Below, one piece after another: positions 56,901 to 64,000 of a stretch of 64,000 nt of DNA. The position numbers and the translations under genes were made by a program. A model generated the notes under the pieces. The model was not told the DNA's origin and ran no database searches. It saw only the letters and a list, made by a program, of their open reading frames with translations. Source of the DNA: Nonomuraea typhae (GTDB taxonomy: Bacteria > Actinomycetota > Actinomycetes > Streptosporangiales > Streptosporangiaceae). How positions within the stretch are numbered: position 1 is the stretch's first letter; each line of letters begins with the position of its first letter. Location of the stretch: the NCBI RefSeq assembly GCF_009760925.1, contig NZ_VRLV01000013.1:62001-126000 (forward strand), read 5' to 3'.

Positions 56901-58072
56901 AGGGCGACTGGCGTGCGCTGGAGCTGCCGGCCGCCGGGCAGGAGTTCGTCACGCCCATGCTGGCCCGGGCGGTGGAGGCGCAGGAGGGCACGTTGCCGTC
57001 GACGCACTCGCTGCTCGGCGTCTCGCCCGCGCGGCGGGTGTTGTTCGGCACGGTCAAGGCGACCGGGAACCCTCTGGCGCACGGTTCCCTGGAGCGGCCG
57101 GACGGGGTGACGATCCGGCTGGTGGAGTCGACGGGGCTGGGGAGCGTGGCCGGGCTGGAGTCGCCGGTGCTGCCGGTGGACGACCTCCTGCGATCGGACT
57201 TGCTGGAAATTTCGCGCGAACCAGCGTCTTCGCTGGATTTGTCGGGCGCTGAGGTGGCCACCTTCATCGCGCCCGTCACCCTGCCCGGCGGCGAGTCCGG
57301 CACCGTCGCGGAACCCGCCCAGCCCGTCTACAGCCGCTACTGGCTGCACAACAAGGGCCCGGCCCCGCTCGGCTACCTCCCGCTGTCGATCGCCGTCACC
57401 CCCGGCCTGGTCACCCCTTCCGGCCCCTTCGAGATCGAGGTGGTCGTCGCGGCCCGCCACGCCTGCGAAGGCGTCGTCGACCTGCTGCTTCCTCCCGGCT
57501 GGAGCGCTGCCCCCGCCCGCCGCGCCTTCCGCCTCGAGCCCGACGGCCACCTCCGCTTCCCCGTCACGGTCACCCCGGCCCCGGGCGCGGGCCTGCACTA
57601 CGTCACCGCCCGCACCGAGGCACACGGCCAGCTCATCGAGGACGTCGCCACCGTCGCCCTGGGCCCGGCCCCCGAACTGCCCGTCTCCGGCCCGCCGCCC
57701 GAGGACGACTGGGCCGCCGCCCAGGGCACCAAGGCCACGACGGGCCGCGTCACCGGCCTGGACGTCTCGGTGGCCGCCGACGCGCTCTCCCTGCGCCCCG
57801 GCGGCCAGGCGTCACTCACCGTACGGCTGGCCAACACGACCGCGGGCGAGATCCGCGGCGAGGCCCAGCTCGCGGCGCCCTGGGGCACGTGGGAGATGCT
57901 GCCCTCGGTCATCCGCGGCTTCACCGTCGCGGCAGGGGACACTGTGGAGGTGGACTTCCCCGTGAACGTGCCTGAGGACGCGGCGCTCGGTCATGCGTGG
58001 GCGCTGGCGAAGGTGATGTGGTTCGGCCGCTGCCAGTACGCGCCGGTGGTCCGCCTGGAGGTGACCAGGTGA
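53963..58072 (+). CDS. GH38 alpha-mannosidase with C-terminal NEW3-type domain
   Basis: The 1369-residue glycosidase has the GH38 catalytic start HFHYDPVWW (His105, zinc-ligand region), nucleophile Asp in WQLDAFGHDPQFPGYL (about Asp236) and HHDAITGSES (about 460). It continues through middle and C-terminal GH38 domains, and a beta-rich C-terminal NEW3-like region begins around 1080-1369. TTG 53963 was chosen because AGGAG lies 6 nt upstream and it keeps the operators outside the gene; an ATG at 53885 would lie inside the operator region. No signal peptide is visible, so it probably acts on imported or intracellular mannosides. It heads a three-gene coupled operon. Confidence 0.93.
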   Translation: MPARLLSAESTDLFVGSEAAPYQILTVRAAQGEREQALEVRGEGVTQARPALVPAGDGEVTVEVALQVSADPGAVLSIVVTLGEEVLETTFTAEEPGWTMFLVSHFHYDPVWWNTQAAYTSPWEFLSGDSTTRPLWERNAFALVEAHIDLALRDPDYKFVLAEVDYLKPFFDTHPERRKDLRELMAAGRVELMGGTYNEPNTNLTGAETTIRNIVYGIGYQRDILGGDPRTAWQLDAFGHDPQFPGYLAAAGLTGSAWARGPFHQWGPISKNFKEAKNDATLMQFPSEFEWISPSGLGVLTHYMPAHYSAGWWMDSSPSLEEATQAVYELYRSLKPVAASRNILLPVGTDYTPPNKWVTDIHRTWAERYVWPKFVCGTPRDFLDAVQSEISSFSPQTRDMNPVYTGKDVSYIDTKQAQRAAEVAALDAERLSVFAQLLGLSGYPHTALDKVWRQLAYGAHHDAITGSESDQVYIDLLTGWREAHDLAAEARDQALDALTGQITADGGGVVVTNTLSFARDGLVSVRLAPGFTVEGAESVTADGTTTFLARDVPPLGWRTYPVVTGTGGAWTDAGRTTIENERWRVSADPARGGVLTSIHDKAAGREMLTGPGNELRLYDEYPAHPDMGEGPWHLMPTGRSTGSAESTATVTAESSPIGQRLRITGRVGELAYEQTVTLLTGSDRVDFETRVLDYTGADRLLRVRFPARVAGALPVSDVAGAVVGRGFALPDVDSAEHPWTLDNPANTWFGLSATARVELGEAGSRALGVAEVVVPTLEDAPKARDLVVALARAGVTATTSTASGSRYGWLDVDSNLPDFRIVLGGPESNPLAGELLSRSDPAFLDALKSGAARVWVPAEKPLAEVWQPSADLRDVRALPALVVAGSVDELVADLADARISAVCPVGSEELEDRTVALLTYGLPGFAVDPSGALHLSLMRSCTGWPSGVWLDPPRRTTPDGSAFQLQHWTHEFHYALVGGEGDWRALELPAAGQEFVTPMLARAVEAQEGTLPSTHSLLGVSPARRVLFGTVKATGNPLAHGSLERPDGVTIRLVESTGLGSVAGLESPVLPVDDLLRSDLLEISREPASSLDLSGAEVATFIAPVTLPGGESGTVAEPAQPVYSRYWLHNKGPAPLGYLPLSIAVTPGLVTPSGPFEIEVVVAARHACEGVVDLLLPPGWSAAPARRAFRLEPDGHLRFPVTVTPAPGAGLHYVTARTEAHGQLIEDVATVALGPAPELPVSGPPPEDDWAAAQGTKATTGRVTGLDVSVAADALSLRPGGQASLTVRLANTTAGEIRGEAQLAAPWGTWEMLPSVIRGFTVAAGDTVEVDFPVNVPEDAALGHAWALAKVMWFGRCQYAPVVRLEVTR

Positions 58073-58938
58073 GCCACGGCCACGCCCACGCCCATGGGCA
58101 CGGGCACGGCCACGGGCACGGGCACCCGGCGGAGGCGCCGGTGCGCACGCGGCCGCCGGCCACCGGGGCGCCCACCGCGCCCGGGGTGGGCGCGGTGATC
58201 GGCTGGGTCAGCGGGCGGCCGGTCCCCCGCGCCCCGCTCGACCGGCGCATCGCCGAACTGCGCGACGGCCCGCTCAGCGCCGCGCTGCCCGCGCCCGGCA
58301 GTTCCGAGGACCGGCAGCTCGCCCGCTGGCTCACCCAGGTCATCCTCACCGAGATGGTGTGCGAGGAGGAGGCGCTGCGGCTCGGGCTCTCCCCGGTCGA
58401 GGGCCCGGCCCTGGACCGGCTGGCCGCGGTGGAACTGGGCTCCATCACCGCCTCGGCCTACAACGGCAGCCCGTGGGTGAAGGCGCTGTTCGAGCAGGTC
58501 CGCGCCGAGGTCCCGGACGCGTGGCGGGCCGGCCCGGCCGGCTCACCGCCGGAGGCGCCGGTGGAGGTACGGCATCAGGTCTTCGCCGAGGCGCCTTCCG
58601 GGCCCGTCGGCGAGCAGGAGCTGGAGGCGCTGGGCGAGACCTCCCTGGACACCCTGCCCTCGGCCATCGCGGCGGAGCTGCGCCGGCAGCCGTATGGCAC
58701 CCTGGTCGGACCGGTCCGGGATGCCCTCGGCTGGCACGTGGCCGTCGCCCGCCCCGCGCGGACGGGCGGCGGTGCCGTACCGGATGGGGCCGTACAGGAG
58801 GACAGGCTGGTGGAGGCTGCGCGGCGGCGGGCGTTCGCCCGGTGGCTGGACAGGCTGCGGGCGGAGCGGGTGGAGCTCGTGCCGGGGCTGGAGCACCCCG
58901 GCGATCCGCGTCAGCCCGACAACCACCACAAGCACTGA
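58069..58938 (+). CDS. His-rich parvulin-like protein of unknown function
   Basis: The 289-residue protein starts at GTG 58069, overlapping the mannosidase stop (GTGA). The first 22 residues are almost entirely alternating Gly, Ala and His (nine His), and the end is also His-rich (NHHKH). The C-terminal half (about 165-240) reads RHQVFAEAPSG... YGTLVGPVRDALGWHVAVARPAR, which resembles the parvulin (PpiC/SurA) fold, although no signal peptide is seen. The N-terminal His stretch may bind metal such as Zn or Ni. Its position between a mannosidase and a sugar kinase is striking. The role is unknown. Confidence 0.7.
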   Translation: MSHGHAHAHGHGHGHGHGHPAEAPVRTRPPATGAPTAPGVGAVIGWVSGRPVPRAPLDRRIAELRDGPLSAALPAPGSSEDRQLARWLTQVILTEMVCEEEALRLGLSPVEGPALDRLAAVELGSITASAYNGSPWVKALFEQVRAEVPDAWRAGPAGSPPEAPVEVRHQVFAEAPSGPVGEQELEALGETSLDTLPSAIAAELRRQPYGTLVGPVRDALGWHVAVARPARTGGGAVPDGAVQEDRLVEAARRRAFARWLDRLRAERVELVPGLEHPGDPRQPDNHHKH

Positions 58939-59822
58939 TGGCCTGCGTTCTGGCCATCGACATCGGCGGCACCAAGCTGGCCGCCGCGCTGGTCGACAGG
59001 GAGGGGACGGTGCTGCGCGACGGCACCGTCCCGACCCCGCGCGACGGGGTGATGGCGGCGCTGGCGGAGCTCGTCGAGCGGGTCACCGCGGGCGGGCCGC
59101 GGCCGGTGGCGGCCGGGATCGGCAGTGCGGGGCCCATGGACGGCGTGGCGGGCACGGTGAGCCCGGTGAACATGCCGAGCTGGCGCGGGTTCCCGCTGCG
59201 GGACAGCGTGCGGGAGCTGACCGGGCTGCCGGTGGTGCTGGCCGGGGACGCCCAGTGTTTCGCGGTCGGCGAGCACTGGCTGGGCGCGGGCCGCGGCAGC
59301 CCCTCGCTGCTCGGGATGGTCGTGTCCACGGGCATCGGCGGCGGGCTGGTGATCGGCGGCGTCCCGCTGCTCGGCCCCACCGGGAACGCCGGGCACGTGG
59401 GGCACATGAGCGTGGATCCGTACGGCGAGGAGTGCGAGTGCGGCGGGCGCGGGTGCGTCGAGCGCTACGCGAGCGGGCCGAACCTGGCGCGCTGGGCGCG
59501 TGAGCAGGGGTGGCGCGGCCCTGATGCGCAGGCGCTGGCCGCCGACGCGGAGAAGGGTGACGCGGTGGCCCTCGCCGCGTTCGAGCGTGGCGCCCGCGCG
59601 CTGGGCGGAATGATCGTCTCGATGGCGGCCGCGGTCGAGGTGACGACGGTGGTCATCGGCGGCGGGGTGGCCAACGCGGGCAAGGTGCTCTTCGATCCGC
59701 TGGAGCGGGCCATCGAGGAGACCGCGGGGCTGGCGTTCGTGAAGGCGGTGCGCGTCCATCCGACCACGCTCGGAATCCGGGCGGCGCTCGCCGGCGCCGC
59801 GAAGCTCGCGTGGGACCTCTAG
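58938..59822 (+). CDS. ROK family sugar kinase
   Basis: The 294-residue kinase begins ACVLAIDIGGTKLAAALVD, the ASKHA phosphate 1 motif. It has GIGSAGPMDG, the substrate segment VLAGDAQCFAVGEHWLGAGRG, STGIGGGLVIGG, and the zinc-binding GEECECGGRGCVERYASG (CxCGxxGCxE). It probably phosphorylates mannose or glucose released by the neighbouring mannosidase. ATG 58938 overlaps the previous stop by one base (TGATG), so the three genes form one translationally coupled unit. Confidence 0.92.
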   Translation: MACVLAIDIGGTKLAAALVDREGTVLRDGTVPTPRDGVMAALAELVERVTAGGPRPVAAGIGSAGPMDGVAGTVSPVNMPSWRGFPLRDSVRELTGLPVVLAGDAQCFAVGEHWLGAGRGSPSLLGMVVSTGIGGGLVIGGVPLLGPTGNAGHVGHMSVDPYGEECECGGRGCVERYASGPNLARWAREQGWRGPDAQALAADAEKGDAVALAAFERGARALGGMIVSMAAAVEVTTVVIGGGVANAGKVLFDPLERAIEETAGLAFVKAVRVHPTTLGIRAALAGAAKLAWDL

Positions 59823-59843
59823 CGTCGGCAGGCTTGCACTATC

Positions 59844-59873
59844 TTCCTGTCTCCCTCAGTTTATGCGTATACC
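59844..59873 (+). promoter_or_regulatory. Weak candidate promoter of the VMAP-MoxR-vWA operon
   Basis: TTCCTG (59844-59849) and TATACC (59868-59873) are 18 nt apart, ahead of a GGGGGG ribosome-binding site and GTG 59891. The match is imperfect, and transcription could also continue from the ROK gene. Confidence 0.3.
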
Positions 59874-59890
59874 GAGATGAGGGGGGAAAT

Positions 59891-61315
59891 GTGCCGGATC
59901 CGGTCGCCCAGCTGTTGGCCGACCTTGCGCACGTGCCGCCGCACGTTCTCCTGAATGCCATCAGGAGCGGGCTTCGCCTGCGCGAGGTCACCAGCCAGGA
60001 TTTCCAGCACCACGATGTTTTCTCCCTCGTTTACGCCAGCCTCGAAAGCAACGCAGGACGCCTCACGCTCATCGAGGTCGTCAGGTCCCGGCCGGACACC
60101 TCGGAAAAGGCGGCGGAGATCGCCCAGCTTCTCTACCCGGCCGCCCCGCTGCTGGACGAGCCCGAATTCCAGCGCATCCTGGCGCTGCTGCACCAGTGCG
60201 CCGTGGACGATCTGGGCGCGCTGTTCCATGCCGCCACTCAGGGCAACGCGCTCTCGCTGCCGTCCGGTCTGGCGACGCTGCCGGCGTTGTTCATCTTCCT
60301 GACCGACTCCAACACCCGGCCCGGCACGTTGCCGCCCGCGCTCAGGCTCGTGGCGTACGCGATCCGCAACCTCGTCTACCAGCAGAGCCCGGTGCTGCAG
60401 GAGCTCGTCACCGACCTGCGCACGTGGCTGTATCGGCAGTGCGACAGGCTGCGCGACGTGGGTGACACCAAGGCCGCCGTGGAGCTGGACGACCTCCTGC
60501 GCAACCCGCCGCCCTTCCCGCGCGAGGACTTCCCGGTCTCCCTCATCGTCGAGCTCGACCGTCTGCCCGCCCCCAACGACCAGCGCGACCTCTACCAGAT
60601 CCGGCACTGGCGGCAGACGGATCACACCAGGTGGCAGCCGATGGCCATGGGCTCGGAGAACGTGCCGAGGGCGCAGGTGCCGCGGCGGGTGTACGAGCTG
60701 ATCAGCGAGGCGGAGGAGGAATGGGCCCGCAAGGAGCGCGGCCCGCTGATCCTGGAGTTCCTGCTGTCCCCCGAGCTGATCAACCTGGGCGTGGACCAGT
60801 GGCCGCAGGACATGGGCAACGGGCTGCCGCCGCGCAAGCTGGGCCTCGACTACGAGGTCGTCATCCGCAGCGACTCCCGGCTGCGCCCGCTGCGCCGGCA
60901 CCGGGACTGGCGGGCGCGGTGGGAACGCTGCATGAGCGGCGCCGGCGTGGCGCACCTGGCTCCGTTGCACAAGGAGATGGACCTGGCCGGGCTCCACCAC
61001 AAGTTGCGGGTGGGCGATCATCTCGTCGCGCTGGTGCTGTCGACGCCGCCGGACCAGGAGCCGGGGCGCTCTCAGCTCCGGGCCGCCATGGACGCGGGGC
61101 TGCCGATCGTCCTGTGGAGTAGAAACTCCGCGCAGAATAAGGATTTCTGTCAATCACTCAGGGATGTCGTGCAGTCACAGCAGCTCCGTCGCCTTCCGAC
61201 GAGCGTTCGACATATTCGGAGTACAGCGGCGGAAATATGCGACAACTTCGCCCTTTTATGGGACGACCCAAATCATCGGGTGGCCTCAACCGGCCAGTTA
61301 AAACGGCCAAACTGA
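59891..61315 (+). CDS. VMAP-C domain protein (vWA-MoxR associated protein)
   Basis: The 474-residue protein starts at GTG 59891 with GGGGG upstream. The N-terminal about 90 residues (VAQLLADLAHVPPHVLLNAIRSGLRLREV) look like a small helical effector-associated domain, then a helical middle (VMAP-M-like). The C-terminal VMAP-C domain (about 240-474) has GPLILEFLLSPELINLGVDQW, LGLDYEVVIRSDSRLRPL, AMDAGLPIVLWSR and the closing LWDDPNH. VMAP proteins are the third component of MoxR-vWA-VMAP conflict systems. Base composition turns noticeably AT-richer from about 61115. The next gene starts 71 bp downstream on the same strand. Confidence 0.82.
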   Translation: MPDPVAQLLADLAHVPPHVLLNAIRSGLRLREVTSQDFQHHDVFSLVYASLESNAGRLTLIEVVRSRPDTSEKAAEIAQLLYPAAPLLDEPEFQRILALLHQCAVDDLGALFHAATQGNALSLPSGLATLPALFIFLTDSNTRPGTLPPALRLVAYAIRNLVYQQSPVLQELVTDLRTWLYRQCDRLRDVGDTKAAVELDDLLRNPPPFPREDFPVSLIVELDRLPAPNDQRDLYQIRHWRQTDHTRWQPMAMGSENVPRAQVPRRVYELISEAEEEWARKERGPLILEFLLSPELINLGVDQWPQDMGNGLPPRKLGLDYEVVIRSDSRLRPLRRHRDWRARWERCMSGAGVAHLAPLHKEMDLAGLHHKLRVGDHLVALVLSTPPDQEPGRSQLRAAMDAGLPIVLWSRNSAQNKDFCQSLRDVVQSQQLRRLPTSVRHIRSTAAEICDNFALLWDDPNHRVASTGQLKRPN

Positions 61316-61386
61316 GGGCTTGCGGGAGCCTTGCGGAAAAGAGGATCCTGCGAATATACCTTCGACCAAACCGAGGACATTCGCTC

Positions 61387-62466
61387 ATGACCCCTGAGAG
61401 GCCAGACGGCGACGGTCTTGACATCGTTCCCCAGGAATGGTTTATCTACCGCGGCACCGGCCAACCACTCAGCGACGGCTCCCTGCGCACTGCCCTCCCC
61501 AGCCCGCCACCCTGGCGGAACTTCGACGGCGGCCCCCTCCAGCAGCCCCCCGCCGAAGACCTCGACGAGCTCGCCCGCAGGCTCGGCCCCGCCGACCCCG
61601 CCAGAACCCGCCGGGCGATCAACCACGACGAGGTCGTCGCCGTCAACGCCGCCCTCTTCCTGCGCCGGCCGCTGCTGGTCAGCGGGCCGCCCGGCGTGGG
61701 CAAATCCACCCTCGCCTACCAGATCAGCCGCGAGCTGCGGCTCGGCCCGGTGCTCAGATGGCCGATCAACAGCAGGGTCACCCTACGGTCCGGGATGTAT
61801 GACTACGACGCCATCGCCCGGGTCCACGAGGCCCGCCGCCGGGAGGCCACCCAGGGCAGCACGGCCGAGACCGACATCGGCGACTACGTGCAGCTCGGCC
61901 CCCTGGGCACCGCGCTGCTGCCGTACGAACTGCCCAGGATGCTGCTGATCGACGAGTTCGACAAGAGCGACCCCGACCTGGCCAACGACCTGCTCGACGT
62001 GCTCGAAGAGGGCGCCTACGAGATCACCGAACTGGCCAGGATCCGCGCGCAGCACCCCGAGGTCCGCGTCCACACCGCCGACCCGGGACGCGACGCCGTC
62101 ATCCACGGGGGCTCGCTGCGCTGCCGGGCCTTCCCGTTCATCGTCATCACGAGCAACGGCGAACGCGAGTTCCCCCCGGCCTTCCTGCGCCGCTGCGTGC
62201 GCCTGGAGATGCCGGAGCCCACGCCCGAGCGGCTGGCCGACCTGATCACCGCCCATTTCTCCGGTACGGCCGAGCCGTACATGCAGGAGCTCATCCAGGA
62301 GTTCCTCAACTACCGCCGATGGCAGACCATGGCAGCCGACCAGCTTCTGAACGTCCTGTATCTGGCCATGCAGAAACCTGAGGAGCGCTTCGACCCCGGC
62401 GACCGGTCCTGGCGGCAGGTGATGGACACGGTGCTGCAGCGCTTGGACGCGGCAGGACCGGTGTGA
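61387..62466 (+). CDS. MoxR-type AAA ATPase
   Basis: The 359-residue AAA protein has Walker A SGPPGVGKST (99-106) and Walker B MLLIDEFDKSDPDLANDLLDVLEEG (about 184-208). The sensor-1 Asn and arginine-finger region reads FIVITSNGEREFPPAFLRRCVRLEMPEP, the MoxR/RavA clade pattern. A short N-terminal extension of about 75 residues precedes the ATPase. ATG 61387 (MTPERPDGDG) is preferred over an in-frame ATG at 61237 that would run through a promoter-like AT-rich stretch. It overlaps the vWA gene by GTGA, so the two are translationally coupled. It should drive the ATP-dependent step in the conflict system. Confidence 0.92.
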   Translation: MTPERPDGDGLDIVPQEWFIYRGTGQPLSDGSLRTALPSPPPWRNFDGGPLQQPPAEDLDELARRLGPADPARTRRAINHDEVVAVNAALFLRRPLLVSGPPGVGKSTLAYQISRELRLGPVLRWPINSRVTLRSGMYDYDAIARVHEARRREATQGSTAETDIGDYVQLGPLGTALLPYELPRMLLIDEFDKSDPDLANDLLDVLEEGAYEITELARIRAQHPEVRVHTADPGRDAVIHGGSLRCRAFPFIVITSNGEREFPPAFLRRCVRLEMPEPTPERLADLITAHFSGTAEPYMQELIQEFLNYRRWQTMAADQLLNVLYLAMQKPEERFDPGDRSWRQVMDTVLQRLDAAGPV

Positions 62467-64000
62467 GCACGCCCGCCCATCCGCCCCAGCGGGGTCCGCG
62501 TTCCGGGCCTCGCTGGCAAGAGCTCGCCGAGGTCCTGTGGCTGGCCGCACATATCGCGTCCACCGTCCCGCCCGAAAGACCCAAGGCGGCATCGCCGCCC
62601 AAGCCGCCGCAGGGAAGGCCCCGCACCCCTCCCCAGACACGTGGCGACGGAAAACCTCCACCCCCCGAGACCCCGCCCCCGGAACTCCCCGAGGACCACC
62701 AGCCCGTCCGGCTCATCCCCTGGCCGAAGGGCACTGCGCCCCCCGTACCCGCCGTCCTCGCCGACACCGCCCCGTCGCGGACGTTCTTCAAGGCCCTGCG
62801 GCCGTTCCGGCTCACCTCCGCCACCTCCCACCGGCCTCCGGAGATGGACGAGGTAGCCACCGCCGAGCAGGCCGCGGACGGCGGCCTCTGGCTGCCGGTC
62901 CTGCGCGAGGCGCGCGAGCGGATGCTCGACCTGGACATCGTCCTCGACGACGGCCAGTGCGCCCGCCTCCACCGCGCCGAGGGGCTGCGGCTGGTGAGCG
63001 CCCTGACCGCGGCCGGCGCCTTCCGCCGCATCCGGGTGCACCTGCTCGACACCGACGTCAAGACCCAGGACGAGCTGCGCCTGACCGCGCTGGGCGGCGG
63101 CTCCATCGCCCTGCCCGCGACCGCGCTGGCCCTGCCCGCGTACACGGGCCGGCGGCTGATCGTCATCTTCACCGACGGCGTCGGCGACGCCTGGCACAGC
63201 GGGGCCGCCACCCGCCTGCTCGCCCGCTGGGGACAGGGCAACGCCGTCTGCGTGATCCACGCGCTGCCCGCCCGGCTGTGGCGCCGGACCGGCGTGCCCG
63301 CCGTACGGGCCGAATTACGCACGCCCGGGGTCGCCGCCCCCAGCGCCCGGTACGGCGAGGCCGCCGGCGAGGTGATGGTCCCGGTGATCGAGGCCGAACC
63401 CTGCCAGATCGAGACCTGGGCGGAGTTCGTCGTCGCGGCCCGCACCCGCTGGCGGGGCGCCGCCATCTCCTGCTCGCCGCAGGAGGCGCCGCCGTACGAG
63501 GAGGGCGAGGACGACCACGAACAGCCCTCGGCCGAGGAGCAGGTCCGGCGCTTCCGCATGGACGTGACGCCGACCACGTTCCACCTCGGGGTGCTGCTCG
63601 CGGCGGCCCCGCTCAACCCGGAGGTCATGAGCCTGGTACGGCGGGCGCTCCTGCCGCGCTCGAGCGGGGCGCACATGACCGAGTTACTGGGCAGCGGACT
63701 GATCAAACGCGCCGACTCGCCCGCCGCGGAGCTGCCCATCACCGGCGGCGTGCCCTTCGACTTCCAGCCGGGGGTCAGGGAGGAACTGCTCCAGGCGGGC
63801 CGCCGATCGGAGACGGCCCGCGTGCTCATCGCGGTGGCCGACCATCTCGCGCCCGACATCAGGGAGCTCGGCGAGCTGCGCCACGTGATCGTCTCCCCCA
63901 GCAGCGCCGACATGCCGGAGCTCCCCGAACGGCTGGCGCCCATCCTCGCCCCCACACTCTCCGCCATGGAGGCCATGTCAGGGCCCTATACCAAACCTGC
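62463..64000 (+). CDS. SAV_2336-type vWA domain protein (partial, runs off right edge)
   Basis: GTG 62463 opens a frame that stays open for 512 codons to the window end. The N-terminus WQELAEVLWLAAHI and a long Pro-rich linker are characteristic of SAV_2336-type proteins. The vWA-like fold follows: LDLDIVLDDGQCARLHRAEG (degenerate MIDAS strand), ALTAAGAFRRIRVHLLDTD, RRLIVIFTDGVGDAW (the TDG loop of the MIDAS) and SGAATRLLARWGQGNAVCVIHALPARLW. A helical region continues (HLGVLLAAAPLNPEVMSLVRRALLPRS). The C-terminal effector or repeat part is beyond the window. It is the vWA component of the ternary system. Confidence 0.85.
   Translation, partial: MSTPAHPPQRGPRSGPRWQELAEVLWLAAHIASTVPPERPKAASPPKPPQGRPRTPPQTRGDGKPPPPETPPPELPEDHQPVRLIPWPKGTAPPVPAVLADTAPSRTFFKALRPFRLTSATSHRPPEMDEVATAEQAADGGLWLPVLREARERMLDLDIVLDDGQCARLHRAEGLRLVSALTAAGAFRRIRVHLLDTDVKTQDELRLTALGGGSIALPATALALPAYTGRRLIVIFTDGVGDAWHSGAATRLLARWGQGNAVCVIHALPARLWRRTGVPAVRAELRTPGVAAPSARYGEAAGEVMVPVIEAEPCQIETWAEFVVAARTRWRGAAISCSPQEAPPYEEGEDDHEQPSAEEQVRRFRMDVTPTTFHLGVLLAAAPLNPEVMSLVRRALLPRSSGAHMTELLGSGLIKRADSPAAELPITGGVPFDFQPGVREELLQAGRRSETARVLIAVADHLAPDIRELGELRHVIVSPSSADMPELPERLAPILAPTLSAMEAMSGPYTKP

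Noticed and set aside
55133..57625. 830-codon minus-strand frame opposite the mannosidase
   Set aside because: No domains and Arg/His/Gly-biased composition; GH38 motifs are on the plus strand.
58075..58125. GGGCAC/GGCCAC repeat as a regulatory microsatellite
   Set aside because: It is the coding DNA of the His-rich N-terminus, so codon repetition explains it.

Overview
The window is a 64 kb stretch of a very GC-rich chromosome from a filamentous actinomycete. The gene families suggest the Streptosporangiaceae (Nonomuraea or Streptosporangium-like), although no rRNA or other taxonomic marker is present. Supporting signs are dense short-gap gene packing, GTG and TTG starts, F420-type LLM oxidoreductases, a monomeric isocitrate dehydrogenase, Ser/Thr protein kinases, FHA proteins and an SCO4848-family membrane protein. 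The core genes (mdh, trpS, D-Ala-D-Ala carboxypeptidase, nucleoside ABC transporter, cdd, deoA, add) fall in an order resembling Streptomyces coelicolor SCO4827-SCO4901. No tRNA, rRNA, CRISPR array or insertion sequence was seen.

Layout. 1-8.6 kb: a partial PH-domain membrane protein, adenosine deaminase, a large AAA-type regulator with an in-frame 18 bp tandem repeat, an NmrA-type reductase, a cupin, an AMIN-like lipoprotein and a divergent MarR/MFS efflux pair. 8.6-15.6 kb: a nucleoside uptake and salvage operon on the minus strand (BMP lipoprotein, ATPase, two permeases, cdd, deoA). 15.9-24.7 kb: a secreted S15 peptidase, an M20 amidohydrolase, a stand-alone ATP-grasp peptide-ligase-like protein, an SCO4848 protein, a PBP5-like carboxypeptidase, a YihY protein and an ATZ/TRZ-type amidohydrolase. 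24.7-27.1 kb: a decayed ABC transporter and two-component locus in which all three genes carry deletions or frameshifts. 27.1-44.6 kb: trpS, a CNNM/CorC-type protein, galE, mdh, a kinase fused to a solute-binding domain, an enoyl-reductase-like protein, several unknown envelope proteins, a polysaccharide deacetylase, icd, a DUF3017-like protein, citrate synthase and an FHA protein. 44.6-49.7 kb: a probable peptidoglycan-recycling cluster (anmK, a GH10-like hydrolase, nagZ and an RpiR/MurR regulator). 49.7-52.6 kb: an LLM oxidoreductase, a deaminase, an AlkZ-like winged-helix protein and a broken LysE exporter. 52.8-59.8 kb: a LacI-controlled locus with a GH38 alpha-mannosidase, a His-rich parvulin-like protein and a ROK sugar kinase, with twin CG-centred operators over the promoter. 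59.9-64 kb: a VMAP protein, a MoxR-type AAA ATPase and a SAV_2336-type vWA protein that runs off the right edge.

The most exciting system is the VMAP-MoxR-vWA set at the right edge. This arrangement has been described computationally as an NTP-dependent conflict (defence) system, and its biochemistry is essentially uncharacterised. Other notable points are the in-frame histidine kinase-response regulator deletion fusion, two coding tandem repeats (one inside an ABC ATPase), the kinase-binding-protein fusion, the orphan peptide-ligase-like ATP-grasp enzyme, and repeated convergent gene pairs that share one CTAG tetranucleotide as both stop codons.
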